DNA of 64,000 nt, taken from Pelodera strongyloides. Taxonomy: Eukaryota; Nematoda; Chromadorea; Rhabditida; Rhabditidae. The position numbers were made by a program, and so were the translations under genes. This document shows, in pieces, positions 49,201 through 60,600 of this stretch. Within the stretch, counting starts at the first letter, position 1. Every line of letters begins with the position of its first letter. A model generated the notes under the pieces. The model ran no database searches and was not told where the DNA came from. It saw only the letters and a program-made list of their open reading frames with translations. The stretch covers positions 1-64,000 of the forward strand of contig JAANDG010000473.1 in NCBI GenBank assembly GCA_036852015.1, written 5' to 3'.

Positions 49201-52200
49201 CCCCGGCATTCAAAGGAAATAGCAGCAAGCCGTGCAGCGGCCCTGCTTTCTGTAGAGTGTCCATAGAAGACTTCCCTCTCACTCTCAGTGTTAGGGCGCG
49301 CTCGGGATGCTCTTTTCGAAAGGGGTTCTCATGCAAATTCATCGTTCGGGATGGACATTTTGGAAAGATTCTAATGCTAGGAGAAAGCAATAACTACAGT
49401 ATGAATTAACATGCGAATCGTGCTAATTTGTACTTTTCCATGCTAATTCATACTATTTTCAGGGGCACCCCCATTCAATGTGTAGAGAGTGACATTATTA
49501 GCCAAAAACAGGACAAAACTCGTTGCATCGCTATTACTTCCGGATGGATGAGCGTCGGTGGCCCACGTAAACTGGTCGCATTCCAGCACGGTTAGTTTAT
49601 CAGATCATGTGTTGAAAGCAGCCATCGCTGATCTGGAGAATCAGCTGGAGTGATTGGGTTTCCTGAGGCCGTATACACCAACACGCAGGGAGCCCTCCCT
49701 GACCTCCCCAAAGAGCTGAAGAGGGCGTAGAGAGTGCGAGGCCAGAAGAGATTCAGACACCCCGTGAGCCTAGGGAGGGCCCCCTGTGTATTGGTGAATA
49801 CGGCCTCTGAATTGTGCCTGTGCCTTAATGAGGAAACTACTTGCAGTTGCTCACTCACAGCTACATACCTTCGTGGTAAATCATGGAACCTACATTTTTT
49901 ATATGTTGCGTGAAAATAATGCAAGTGCCCTTCAAATCGATTACATTGATAAGAAGGATGCTTCCGTAACCATTTGGTACAGCGATAACGTTATGGTGGG
50001 CAACATTTTATAAATGAAAAATTACTTAATTAGTGAATCAAGCACATTTTCATATCGCAGCGAATTTGAAATAAATAGAACATGTATTGGTCAGAGAGGA
50101 GCGCATCAATTCTCGTTTTCAACGTAGTATCCATTGTGCAGCGCGTTCCAGCTCGCACCGTCTCCGCGTAAATTAACTCTCTGAACAAACGTTGCCACTC
50201 ACAAAAAATCCGTTTACCCAAGATCTGTTTTTTTTTGCGTTTATGCGCTTTCACGGTGTAAACGTTGGTGCAATCGTTGCCGCAACTAATAATATATTCC
50301 GTGACGTTTTATCTAAAAGTTCATATAGGTTTGTCATATTCAGGGGATTTTGTATTCTTCACACTTGGTAAAAGTAAGAATAAACTAATTGTAAGGAAAA
50401 GTGAACCCGATCTTTTAAATTGGGCAAACAAATAGGGCTCGTTGCTCCTGTATAACTAAAATTTAGTACGACAAAACAAAGCCGCTTACGTTGGACTTTT
50501 TAACATCCAAGTCGACGAAATACGGAGAAAACTTCGCAATTATAGGAGAATTCAAAAGTGGTGATTGTTTCAGTTATTCCTTAGTAAATTCCTTTAAACT
50601 AACAAGTTAAAACAAACTAACTGGCAAACAAAAATTAAATAAACACAATAAATAATTTCCTTTTGTTTGGAACGGAATGATACATTCTACCTCAAGAGAC
50701 GCACATTAACTACACAGGAAACCGAAGTCCAAATAAACAGCCGTAGTCACACCAAAAAAAACTCCGCTCATGCTCCAAGAAAACTCGGAACTCACTCGGA
50801 TTATTCGATGATCATGATCCGAGGTTTTTTTGTTGTTTTCCCAACACTATGCAATCAAGTCTTGGTTTTTAGCAGTGAAAACAGACGGCGACGGAATACC
50901 TAAGAATAGTGGTACTTCTCAGATGATGAAAGTTCTCAAGGAATTTCTTTTGGTAAAAAGGTAGGAATACAGAACAATAATAAATTGTATAAAGTTCGAA
51001 AATGTAGTCCTCTTAATGATAAGTTCAGAATGGATATGACAGCTTTCGAAAACAGTCCGCAGTTCCCAAAAAAAGCATAATTTCTGAGCAGAGAGTGAAC
51101 GAGCGAAAACATTTATTATTCATATATTTCACTTCAAAGTCGTCTGGTGCCTGTAGGCTTTTTATGGGCACTTTTTCTTTTCTTCTTAAAATACAGTGTA
51201 AAACAGCTGAGAAACCCGTGATGTTATTTAGACATGAAGGCGCAGATGAATCGAAATGCGTGACTGAATCAGTGATTCTCGGGACTAAAAGGTAGGTTCC
51301 CAAATAGAGTGCCTTTCAAATTCTGAGGTTGTACAAATCGCTGTTAGTTGCCCGGCTGAAGTCTGTAAAGACCTCGGTTGGTTCGCGCTTTCATGAATGC
51401 TACCGAAAACGTGATATCTAAAAGGGATGCATCGACAAACAAGACCTAATTTCTGTTATTGGTTAGAAAATGATAGCCAACCGTTTTTTTAGAATAACTT
51501 TCCGTGATTTGGCGGGTGCAATTATTTTGGAACGAAATATGGATGAAGTGCCCATTTACAATGAAGATTGCTTCGCCATCAAATCGTATAACCGTAGGAA
51601 CATACACCAAGTTTACATCCACTGGAATAGAATAGAATAGAAGCTAGCATACGTAATGTATAAAAGAAAGTCGCAGGTAGAAGTGCTTTAATTGGCAAAA
51701 TATAATCAAATGGAAGAGGAGTATTTCTTCGTTTCCAGCAATTATTGTTAGCCTTTGTGGCTTTAGAAGATTATTTTGGTGGTTTCTGAAGTCCGTACAT
51801 ATATCTTCCACACCAAGTTTCTTTAGAGCCCAACGATTTCATTTTCATTTTCTTCAGGTACCATTCAAAAGCTAAATGGCGACGTACTGGAGACACCTGA
51901 CCATCCAGTAGATGATGGGATTATTTTTTATGAAGCAAGAGTAGGTTGACAAGCTTTCTACGTAAACTACTATCAAAAATTTTAACATGCAGCATTGGAA
52001 TTTGGCTGTAAACCTGAAATGTTTTACACGAAACCACGTAAACGACCCCCAGCCAGTGGTAGAGAAAGTCTACAAAAACCAATCCAACCGGATTGAATTA
52101 TCGTCTTTTATTCAACAGGCATCATCATCAGAACCATTTTATGCCGTTGCTCTCACGTACAATCCGGAATTTGATCACAATTTGCACAAACATCACTTCG

Positions 52201-55200
52201 CAATGGTCAATAACATGTAAGTAAAATGTATTGTGCTGGGGAAGCCATAAGGGCGTCGTGCTCCTTTATAAGAGTAGTTCAATATATTATTCAAAGTTGT
52301 GACTTGATCGCAGGGGACCTGAGCATTATGCGACGAGTTCCGAGACGACAAATTGCCTTTTCTGGCTAGGGCCAGAAGGAATCACCCGTGAGTTCCCCGG
52401 CGAGTTGTGGTTTCAAGGTTGTGGCGAGACTCGAACCCGGGTCGGGTGCATTAGAGGCGACCGTGCTAGCCATTGTACCATTATATCACTGGATCGGTAG
52501 TTGTCGTGTTCCTGCTTCGTGAACCAGGCTGCTTCGACTGATTTTCCGTTGCTCGGCTATGAATAGGCTAAATTTGTAGAAACGTTTTTAGTGTATTCCA
52601 CCTGGAGGACTTGAGATACGCAGGCGATGTAGTGTACCAGCTAGACGAATCTGTGGTAAGTAGTAGACTTTGAATATGTATATAAATAAAGAAATAAATA
52701 ACAATTGCTAACAATGGTATGTAAAGTCAGGCTACTTGTAATTCTAATACCGAATTAATGAAAAGAAACAATTAATGTAGAAAACTAAATAAGAGAAGAA
52801 AATTATCAGTTGTATAATGCCAATAGTGAAGGTTTGTCTGTCACATCTTTCAGTTCTTGCATATCGGTAAAGATTTTTTCATAATTAAACCATGCCAGGG
52901 AGTGGTCCAACTTTTCCGCAGCACGCCAGCCATCAAATTAAAAATCCTACCGTATTCATGTAAGTTTAAGTTATTATGTAAAGAAATGTTTGATTATTAA
53001 GGTTATATGCTGGGTACTAGATATGGAAATGCAGTGACCTAGCTACATCAGCATCGCTCCACTTAGTGATTTTTTTTCATTGAAAACTCTTTCGAGATGG
53101 TTTCAAAGCGCTCCCCTATTGGATGGACCAATGTATGCCTCACATGGAAAATGAGCCACTACACAACTTCTACGAGGCCATCTCACACAGTGGTCCTAAG
53201 TACGAGCGCGACAATATTTGGGTTAGTTTAGTCCAAACCTGATAATAAAGTTTAGTTCAGAAACCTAATTGTTTCTGATAGTTGATTTCTCAAAAAACCT
53301 CGTGCCACAAGCGTTTTTCTGTCCGAGACAGATAATCATATAATGCAGTATTTCCCAACAACTGGAAACATTCGAATTGGAAAAGGGTTTAGAAAATATT
53401 AAATCAACATACCTCTATTATAATATACCATAATAACACATCAATAAAAACTACAAACATCACAACCACATACACTTAGGTAGGATACTAAGTTCAAACA
53501 CGTGTTTTCAGGCAGACATAATTATCACGAAGACCCAATGTGTCAATACGAGCCTACCAGATAATAGCCTTGCTAGCTTTATTAAGCTGGTTGAGCACCA
53601 TACGGAACGACGTTTAATTAAGTGAGTGTTTATATGCAACGAACCTTTTTTCCATTTCAACACGGATCTAGAAACGCTCCGCTGGTGAAGGATGATGGCT
53701 TTTGATGTTTCTGTGTTAGCACCTTCGGCGTTGTTTATTTGTACCGCCATCCTACAACCAGTGACTTGAAAGGAAATGTCGAGAACGCGGTCATAAAGTT
53801 TCATTAGCTCATCTAACAGCTATCATCTCTGCTCTTCCTTTAAAGCTGTGCAGAATTAGCATTCTGCACTCATTATTATCATTAGATTCCATATATCATG
53901 TATTTATTCCACTATTAAGACCTTTACTTAACGCATTATTTCTTCATATAATATTATGTTGTTATTAGTCACCAAATTCTGATTTATCTTCCATATTACT
54001 TTTGTTGTTATTACGACTTAATTAGATTACATCGGCGATATTTCCACGCAGTTTCAGTATAATGTAATAAAGGTTTATTGGTTAACAATCAATACAAAAA
54101 AATGTACTTTGTACATCATGTGATTTCCATATAAGCTCCGCCCATTTACATATGTATAAATAGGGCCAGTGAACTGTTAATGTTTCCCAACCAATAAAGT
54201 GATTAGAGAGAAAGGTTGCCGTGTTTACAAAAGCAGCGATGATAGCTACACACATCAAGCTGTAAATCTCAAATCATTCCATATGTATCTTTTTATTCAT
54301 TCAGCTCCACCCAACAAACGGTGGAGCGTGATATGTCTCAGACATACGAAGAATACGACGACATCCACGTTGATCAACGAAACCCATGCAATGACATCAA
54401 TGTACTGAGCAAAAGTATGATTTTCTAAATTTATTCTCGATTCGCAACCAAGCCGAACTTTTCCAACATGAGTGCCTTTTATGGACCAGGCGCGCAATTG
54501 TATATACGGTTGTGAGAGTTCCGTTCCCAACGCACCGAGTTTACACAATTTACGAATTTACCCATTTCAGTAAAACGAACGACAAAGAACGTATCAAAGA
54601 AGGACACTATCGTTCTGGAAGCCAAGGACGATGAGCCTCTTAGAATGACGCTAAATGTAATCTTTTTTCTTGTTTTCTTTTTTCTAGTACAGAGTTCATC
54701 AGCGCTAACACACACGCACGTGTTCAGGCACACACGCGCACACCGCACATCAACACTCATACTTTAGCTCTGACTCTCACAATTGAAAGTAACAATGTCT
54801 GCATATTCAGCTCGAGGAAGGGGAGACGTTCCGTGTACGTTTCTTCAATGTTGAAAGAGATGAATCGAAGTGCCAGGACCTCGACACGGTGGCCATATTT
54901 TTGAAGGATGACATGCTCGTGAATCAAAAGGCGTACATCAGGTCTGCTATATGTGCTTCTATAAGAAGTTTTGCTTGTTTGATTTTTGTTTTGTCTAAGT
55001 ACCACATTTTCTTGCAGAACGCTCACGTATGAAGCACTCATAAAGAGGAACAAGACATGGACTGGCACGGGGAAACTGACCATTGCGATTCCAAACGGGT
55101 GCTTCCGCGTTGAAGTTGTATCTGTGTTTTGTGAGTGATCCCCTCTAGGACTTTATACTTTATCTGTCATACGAGTGAGTGTGTATATGGATGTGTATAT

Positions 55201-55850
55201 GATTGTGAATGCGTGAGTGTGTGCACATGTGTGTATGTGGGTGTGGGTTGTCACCTGCGTTTGGTTGCTCTTACTCCAATTGCTTCAGCGATTCAAAGGG
55301 CGAAGTATTTGCGCAACATCCGCGCATGCGTAGTTGTGATGGCTCTCACGATTATCTGGTCTGGCACTGCTATCCTCTTGTACTATAAGTTTTCTCTGGC
55401 TGGAAGAGAATACCGTCGCCTCAGACGCATGTATAAACGGGCCAAAAGACACGGTAAGCATCTAGTTTTTCATGAACGTAACTTTATTGTTCGAGGGGCT
55501 TCCCGCTCAAACAGGCTTTCTTTTCGGCAAGTTCGCTGTTGCCAAATCACAAAAATACCATTATATTGCGTAATGTCAAGTGACCCAAATGAACGCCATT
55601 CTGTGACATACGGCAATTCATTCAAAGAGCTAAATTTGCGATGACACTTGTACTTACGGCCGTGCCAATTCCTTGACAATAGTTTTGTATGTTGACGTCA
55701 ATGATGTAGTAATTATCAGTGTCAATATTTCCAGTTGTTAATTAATTTTGTTCCACTACCGCAGATAACTTCGTGCGCCACTACCTCGAATGGAAGGAAA
55801 ATGTGGAAGAAATCATCGCCGCTTGGGAAAAGGTCCCCGACGACCATTGA
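46221..55850 (+). CDS. Unrecognised type I membrane protein, tandem copy 1, complete
   Basis: Exons: 46221-46289, 46548-46617, 47952-48111, 48315-48437, 49463-49590, 49847-49995, 50467-50557, 50873-50960, 51232-51291, 51493-51593, 51858-51940, 52119-52216, 52592-52655, 52899-52959, 53097-53221, 53512-53621, 54305-54414, 54571-54656, 54811-54941, 55018-55130, 55289-55453, 55765-55850. All phases agree: 756 residues, or 733 from the ATG at 46548, where MTSLLQGLIYGVVVLSYLSA looks like a signal peptide. A large extracellular part with scattered Cys and N-x-S/T sites follows, then one membrane segment (RACVVVMALTIIWSGTAILL) and a basic, then acidic, cytoplasmic tail ending EKVPDDH. I recognise no domain. 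The upstream exon is shared with copy 2, so it is probably real, either as coding sequence or as leader. AATAAA is at 55970-55975. Confidence 0.85.
46311..46483. repeat. MITE, family AAAGCAAAATACCGGCCGG
   Basis: Diverged inverted ends (ATACCGGCCGGTTTTTTGAA at the left; AAATTTCGCTTTAA at the right) in the first intron of tandem copy 1. Copy 2 lacks it at this place, so it postdates the duplication or was lost there. Confidence 0.7.
46819..46980. repeat. Palindrome, copy of the 1662-1831 family
   Basis: Same arms (TTTGCATATGATACGCAAAT, CCTATGTATCCTATGCTAAT) with more mismatches than the other two copies; intron of tandem copy 1. Confidence 0.88.
48478..48890. repeat. MITE, family TTAAAGGGTCAGGCCCA (complete)
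   Basis: Ends TTAAAGGGTCAGGCCCATTT and its inverse; inner palindrome ACCATGGCCAGCCATACCCA with its inverse around a GCTCTATTGGGCG centre. It is in the intron after exon 48315-48437. Its last TTAA (48887-48890) is also the first TTAA of the next element. Confidence 0.93.
48887..49057. repeat. 171-bp near-perfect palindrome, family TTAAAGCGAAATGCTAGCC
   Basis: Arms of about 78 bp are inverted almost without mismatch around GCGCGATCGTCCACGGCAAT. It abuts the previous MITE with a shared TTAA. Confidence 0.93.
49665..49806. repeat. Short fold-back element in an intron
   Basis: AGGCCGTATACACCAACACG at the left pairs with TGTATTGGTGAATACGGCCT at the right; GGGAGCCCTCCC- and GGGAGGGCCCCC-type GC-rich inner arms. 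It lies between exons 49463-49590 and 49847-49995. Confidence 0.8.
52310..52500 (-). repeat. SINE with a tRNA-like head (most complete copy)
   Basis: In minus sense, head first: A-box region ATGGTACAATGGCTAGCACG and B box GGTTCGAGTCTC, then the tail GGGGAACTCACGGGTGATTC, GGCCCTAGCCAGAA and the core GGCAATTTGTCGTCTCGGAA shared with 27427, 56441 and 62157. The putative anticodon loop and acceptor stem do not fold as a tRNA. It lies in an intron of tandem copy 1. Confidence 0.75.
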
Positions 55851-55969
55851 GATAACTAGCTAATTGACTAATTGAGTAACTTTGTTTAACTAGATAATTG
55901 AGTAATTGAGTAACCATTGAGTAACCAGCTAATATTTTTTTTTCGTTCTACGCAACATTTTGATTGACA

Positions 55970-55975
55970 AATAAA
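55970..55975 (+). terminator. Polyadenylation signal, tandem copy 1
   Basis: AATAAA lies 120 bp after the stop codon. Confidence 0.75.
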
Positions 55976-56440
55976 ATAGTCTCTCGTATGACTAATGTGT
56001 ATGTGGTTGCTGCATTATTGTATTGAAACCTGCTCAATATATTAGTGGTGAGCTTGGTTCGACTGAAAGACAATGTTATTCACAACGGCGCTGACACTGG
56101 AATGCGAAAACAACAGGTCATTGAAGGGTATTGAAAACACATCAATTCCGAGAAAGGAGAAAAAAACAAACAGTAGAATCTCTGAATTTTCCCACCGAAA
56201 TCCGCCCTCAAACTACAAACTTTGATTTAATTAGAACAAATTGTTTATGTTCTACAATCGCGAAGGACATATGCCGAAAAGACCATTTGGTAACCAATCG
56301 AAAACTAATCTAGAAATCGAAGACAAAACAGAGTCATATAAAATACTTCACCTTTGGTTCTCTGCCCAACTGAACTATGCTAATATGGACAATAACTTGT
56401 TAGTACATGAAAAGTACTAGTTTTTAGTTCTAAATGTGCT

Positions 56441-56556
56441 GTGGAGCAATTTGTCATCTGGAACTCTTCGCCTGTGCTCAGGACCTCTGCGGAACATGTC
56501 ATAAGCAAACCTTCTATTTTCCCTTGAATAAAGGTGCCCGCTCTTGAAGCGTAAAA
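56441..56556 (+). repeat. SINE tail fragment
   Basis: Core GCAATTTGTCATCTGGAACT, CTCAGGACCTCTGCGGAACA and the terminal CTTGAAGCGTAAAA, as in the copies at 27427 and 62157. Confidence 0.75.
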
Positions 56557-56786
56557 GAATTTTAATATATAAGCAGTTATTAAGGATCGCACCCAGAAAA
56601 GTAAACTCAACCCGGTATCTATCATACCAAATACCAATTATAAGTTTCCCTTATAAGGTCGTATACCTATAGACTCTGTGCTCTACAAACACAATAAATA
56701 CATTTTCCTCCACGCTTAGCGGCTGACATAGAAGCCAGCGGTAATATAGGATTTGTGATTGAAATCCAGTCAACCAGTTTCACCAT

Positions 56787-56958
56787 TTAAGCGAAATACC
56801 GTCGGAATTGAAGCACATCGAGTACACCGCATTCGTGTGCAGCCTATGTAAATGGGCATGAATTAGAAAAAAAATCAAGCTAAATTCGAGCAAATTAGCA
56901 TAAATACGCATTCGGTCCTCCACGATGCGTTTCAGAAACCGGCTTTGATTCGCTTTAA
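56787..56958. repeat. MITE, family TTAAGCGAAATACCG
   Basis: Diverged copy with ends TTAAGCGAAATACCGTCGGA and CCGGCTTTGATTCGCTTTAA; intergenic. Confidence 0.75.
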
Positions 56959-57365
56959 CTGGTTGTGAAGTGCGCTGGCGAAGGTTGTATTCAACTGTGA
57001 AAGAAGTTTGCCAGCAGGGATCACAACAAAACTAGCACCGTTTCTGTTCAGCAACAAATTTCGAAAAACATAGCCATTCGAGAGGAATCACTTATCATAT
57101 ATCAAAGGAACAGTTTCCACAAAAAAATATTTTCCAGAGCGTGTCGACCAACTTCGTATCGCATGTCTCGGCTACCAAAAGTTTTGCTGGGTGTACGGAT
57201 TTGCGCTCCAGCTCTATAACTCACCCCAAATTATCCTGTATCAAACCACCACGCACCTAATCGCGCACGCGGTCAATTAACGGCGCGCTAGCGGATAAGT
57301 GCGGCTAGTGTCCCGAACGTAATCTTTCGCCGTAAGTAGAAACGCACAATTCCAAGGCGCACTTA

Positions 57366-57519
57366 TGGGGTTTGCAAGTATGCCCAAAAATTTGCCTTGG
57401 AAAAATGAGTCTTGCAACGATTTTATAATTTCTCATGTTATATATTCATTCTTAGTTCCAAAGTACGGTACCTCGTGTACATACTTGCAAGAAATGGTTG
57501 CATACTTGAAAACCCCATT
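57366..57519. repeat. MITE-like element, family TGGGGTTTCCAAGTAT
   Basis: Ends TGGGGTTTGCAAGTATGCCC and CATACTTGAAAACCCCA, inverted; just upstream of tandem copy 2. Confidence 0.75.
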
Positions 57520-57688
57520 AGAGTTTATAAGCAGAAATATTATGTGAAACTAACATCTTTATTTAGGCGTTAAATATAAAGAGAAATTTGCATACAAATA
57601 TATCCTAAACAATCAGTGCTTGACGAGCAATCGAAACAGTCCTGAACGTTATCAGTCAGAATACAGCGGCTCTTCAGAGGTTTGTTTT

Positions 57689-60600
57689 ATGGTTGCGATC
57701 AGTTTTCGTTGTAAAGTGGACGACAAAGGTCTAGCGGTAAGGGTCCTCGCTCTTAGCCATCCTTTTGTGAACTTTACGATGCTCTTTCAACGTTAAGTTC
57801 TGGCGTAACTGAGAATTTAAAAGGCCTTTGTTTCAGATGACGTCCTTACTACAGGGACTAATCTACGGAGTCGTCGTGCTCCATCTTGCCAAGGCCATTG
57901 AATTTCGTGAGTCAATTTCATATTATTATAATGTTAAAAACTTGTTGAAAACATGTAGGCGCTAGAATGTTTTTGCTATTCCAATACTCAGTTCCTAAAA
58001 AAATCCGAAAAACTTTGATGTGAGCGAAACGACGCTGCAAGCAACTCTTGTTAGAAACGAGGCTTTGTTATTCAGGAGGCTATAAATTGAACGACCCGCC
58101 GACAGAAGACTACGAAGATGAGTTGCTACTGAGAAACGTGGACGCTTCGTATGTGCGATCATTGCAGGAGACAAGGGTTAACCTCCCTCCAGACTCCGGA
58201 ACACCCAAACTATTTATCATACATAATCTAGTCAAGTAAGATGCACTATGTTATTTTCTTTATATAACGGATTATTGAATAATCTAACGAGGTAAGCGAG
58301 AAAAAATGGGTCATGTAAAATGGTGCACATGTATATATGCTGTAGGCGAGAGCGCTCAAGTGCCCATCGTCGAATTAAAGATTCAGGCTTGCGTGAAAAA
58401 CACAACTTTATGCTACTTACCTTTCTATGCCGGGTGATTTTCCACTCTGCGACACGGACGGCCACCACACGACGCCTTCGGCCTCTCCATGGGCCTAGCA
58501 GTTTTGTAAGGTTCTACCAAACGGCGATCAGACTTAACGGCTCTATCAGTAGGCATTTTATGGGTAAGGGCGCATTCGAGATGGATATTTTCCGGAAAAG
58601 AAAAGAAAAAAGTGGTTCGAGATGGACACCGAGGAAAAAAATAATACCTGCAAAATAATTGTCGACAATGCAAATGTACCGTAATTGAAACTAAAATCAA
58701 TCGATCATTTACATGTGTATGTGTGGCAACTGCATTATTTTCTGGTGGTCCATCTCGAACCAAACGTTTTCTTTTCTTTTCCGTAAAAAGTAGGAAAATG
58801 TCCACATAGAATGCGCCCTATGTGTGTAGGTTTCAAAAACCTCGAGCGGGCCTGCTTGTTTCAGTTGGCCCGTCTTTTTCCCCGTCTTACGCTTTTATGA
58901 ACTACTTATCCGCGTCAAATTTTTCTTGTTCTAAAGAGGAGGCTTTTGTCATTATTCTTCCTGAAACCTTTATCTCTCACCACTTATTCTACTTGCTAAA
59001 CTTATTCGAATATCTAGTGTTCAAATGCAGGGCTGACAAGGCTGTTCGCATCATCAGTAACCCCACGAAAGGAACTGCTAATGAAGTGCACCTGGTCTAT
59101 TCTCTGGGTAATGTAAAAAATGTGTACGACGTTACAGATGGAAGGTCAGAATAAGTTTATTTATATGTGTAAAGAACTGTGGTGCGCAATTATACGTTAA
59201 AAGCCGCCAAGTATACACCGAAGTCTAATCTTTACAGCGAAATACCCACCGTTTTTTGAAACGCATAGAATACAACAGCGTTTTTAATGCAATTGAACCG
59301 TAAATTAGAATAAAAAATCGAGCTAAATTAGAATAAAAAACGGAACTTGAATAAAAAATACTACTGAAAAGAACTACATATCTAGGAACACCCCTATACT
59401 ACATATCTAGGAACACCCCTATCACATGTGTTGAGGGCGAGGTGAGCAGCAGCAGTGCAAAAAAAATCACTTGTGTCGCCATTGCGTCTGGTTGGATGAG
59501 CGACAAGCCCCCAGCGCGGTTGTTCGTATTTCAGCACGGTTGGTTCACATTCGTTTAGGGTCTACATAACTTGCAACATTGCAAGAAATGGATGAGCCCA
59601 TTTGGCGACGGTTCACTTTTAAGTGAGTCAACCCAATTGGTCGAGCCGGACGTTTCATCGAAAAACTATCATTAGCGGAGAAAAACCTCACCAGACGATT
59701 TTTCGACAAAAGCCATTTGGTTCCGGACCAACTTCATTGCTGTGGTTTCGGAGTTTCAGCATACCAAGTGACCAAATAGGGCCTTCCATGTGGTTATCAT
59801 ACTGTAGTATTGGGGCGATTTGAGTTGCACTGGAATTCTTCTGGAATGATAATTCTACAATTTGAATCCCTTTTCAGTTGTTCACTCTCGGTTTGTCGCG
59901 TTCCCGGTCGACACAACTAATCATTACTTCTACATATTGCGTGAAGATGAAACAATTCCTCTACAACTCAATGACATTAACAAGGACGCAACCGTGGAAA
60001 TTTTGTACAACGATAATGTTGAGGTAAATACGAGCTATCCATTATGTATGTGAGCTATGCATAAACTGTATTCTAATTTGGGGAAGAACCAAACTAGTAC
60101 GCATTGATGACTGGCCACCTATTGAAATTGTATCTGGGAATAACTAGTTTGTGGTGAAGAAGGTGCATCGTTTTCTGCAAATTTCGGAAAACGCAGATTC
60201 CCTTGTAGCGAAAATACATCGTGTCACCTTGCTTGGAGTTTTGTTTATAAAATTTAGTATGACGAAAAAGGACCACTGACTTTGGGCTTCTTAACAGCTA
60301 AAACGACAACATTCGGGAAGAAGTTTGCGCTTATTGGACAGTTCAAAAGTGAGAATTGTGTGTTCGAATGTTTTTTCCCTAAACCAAATGCTTGGCACTT
60401 TTATGAGACAATACATACCATAGTGAGACATTGTATGAAAAAATGGTAGATTTATTTCAGCGGTAGAAAAAGGCGGGTCAGATGATAAGAAGAAGCCACG
60501 CGTCAATTTTTACAAAAAGTTCTTTCCGGTGAAAAGGTTAGTTCCAATGGGGATCAGTTGCCTGTCGATTAATTGGTGAAATATAAAAGATGAACCGCTT

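Larger units (their letters stand above)
55976..57688. other. Intergenic region between the tandem copies
   Basis: No supported gene. It holds a SINE tail (56441-56556), a MITE (56787-56958), a TGGGGTTT-type element (57366-57519), and from about 57608 the 5' sequence duplicated from 46140 onward (CAGTGCTTGACGAG, GCGATCAGTTTTCGTTGTAA), which marks the left edge of the duplicated unit. Confidence 0.6.

Noticed and set aside
55135..55644. 169-residue single open frame
   Set aside because: Only 55289-55453 of it is coding, as exon 21 (membrane segment) of tandem copy 1; the flanks are introns with normal splice sites.
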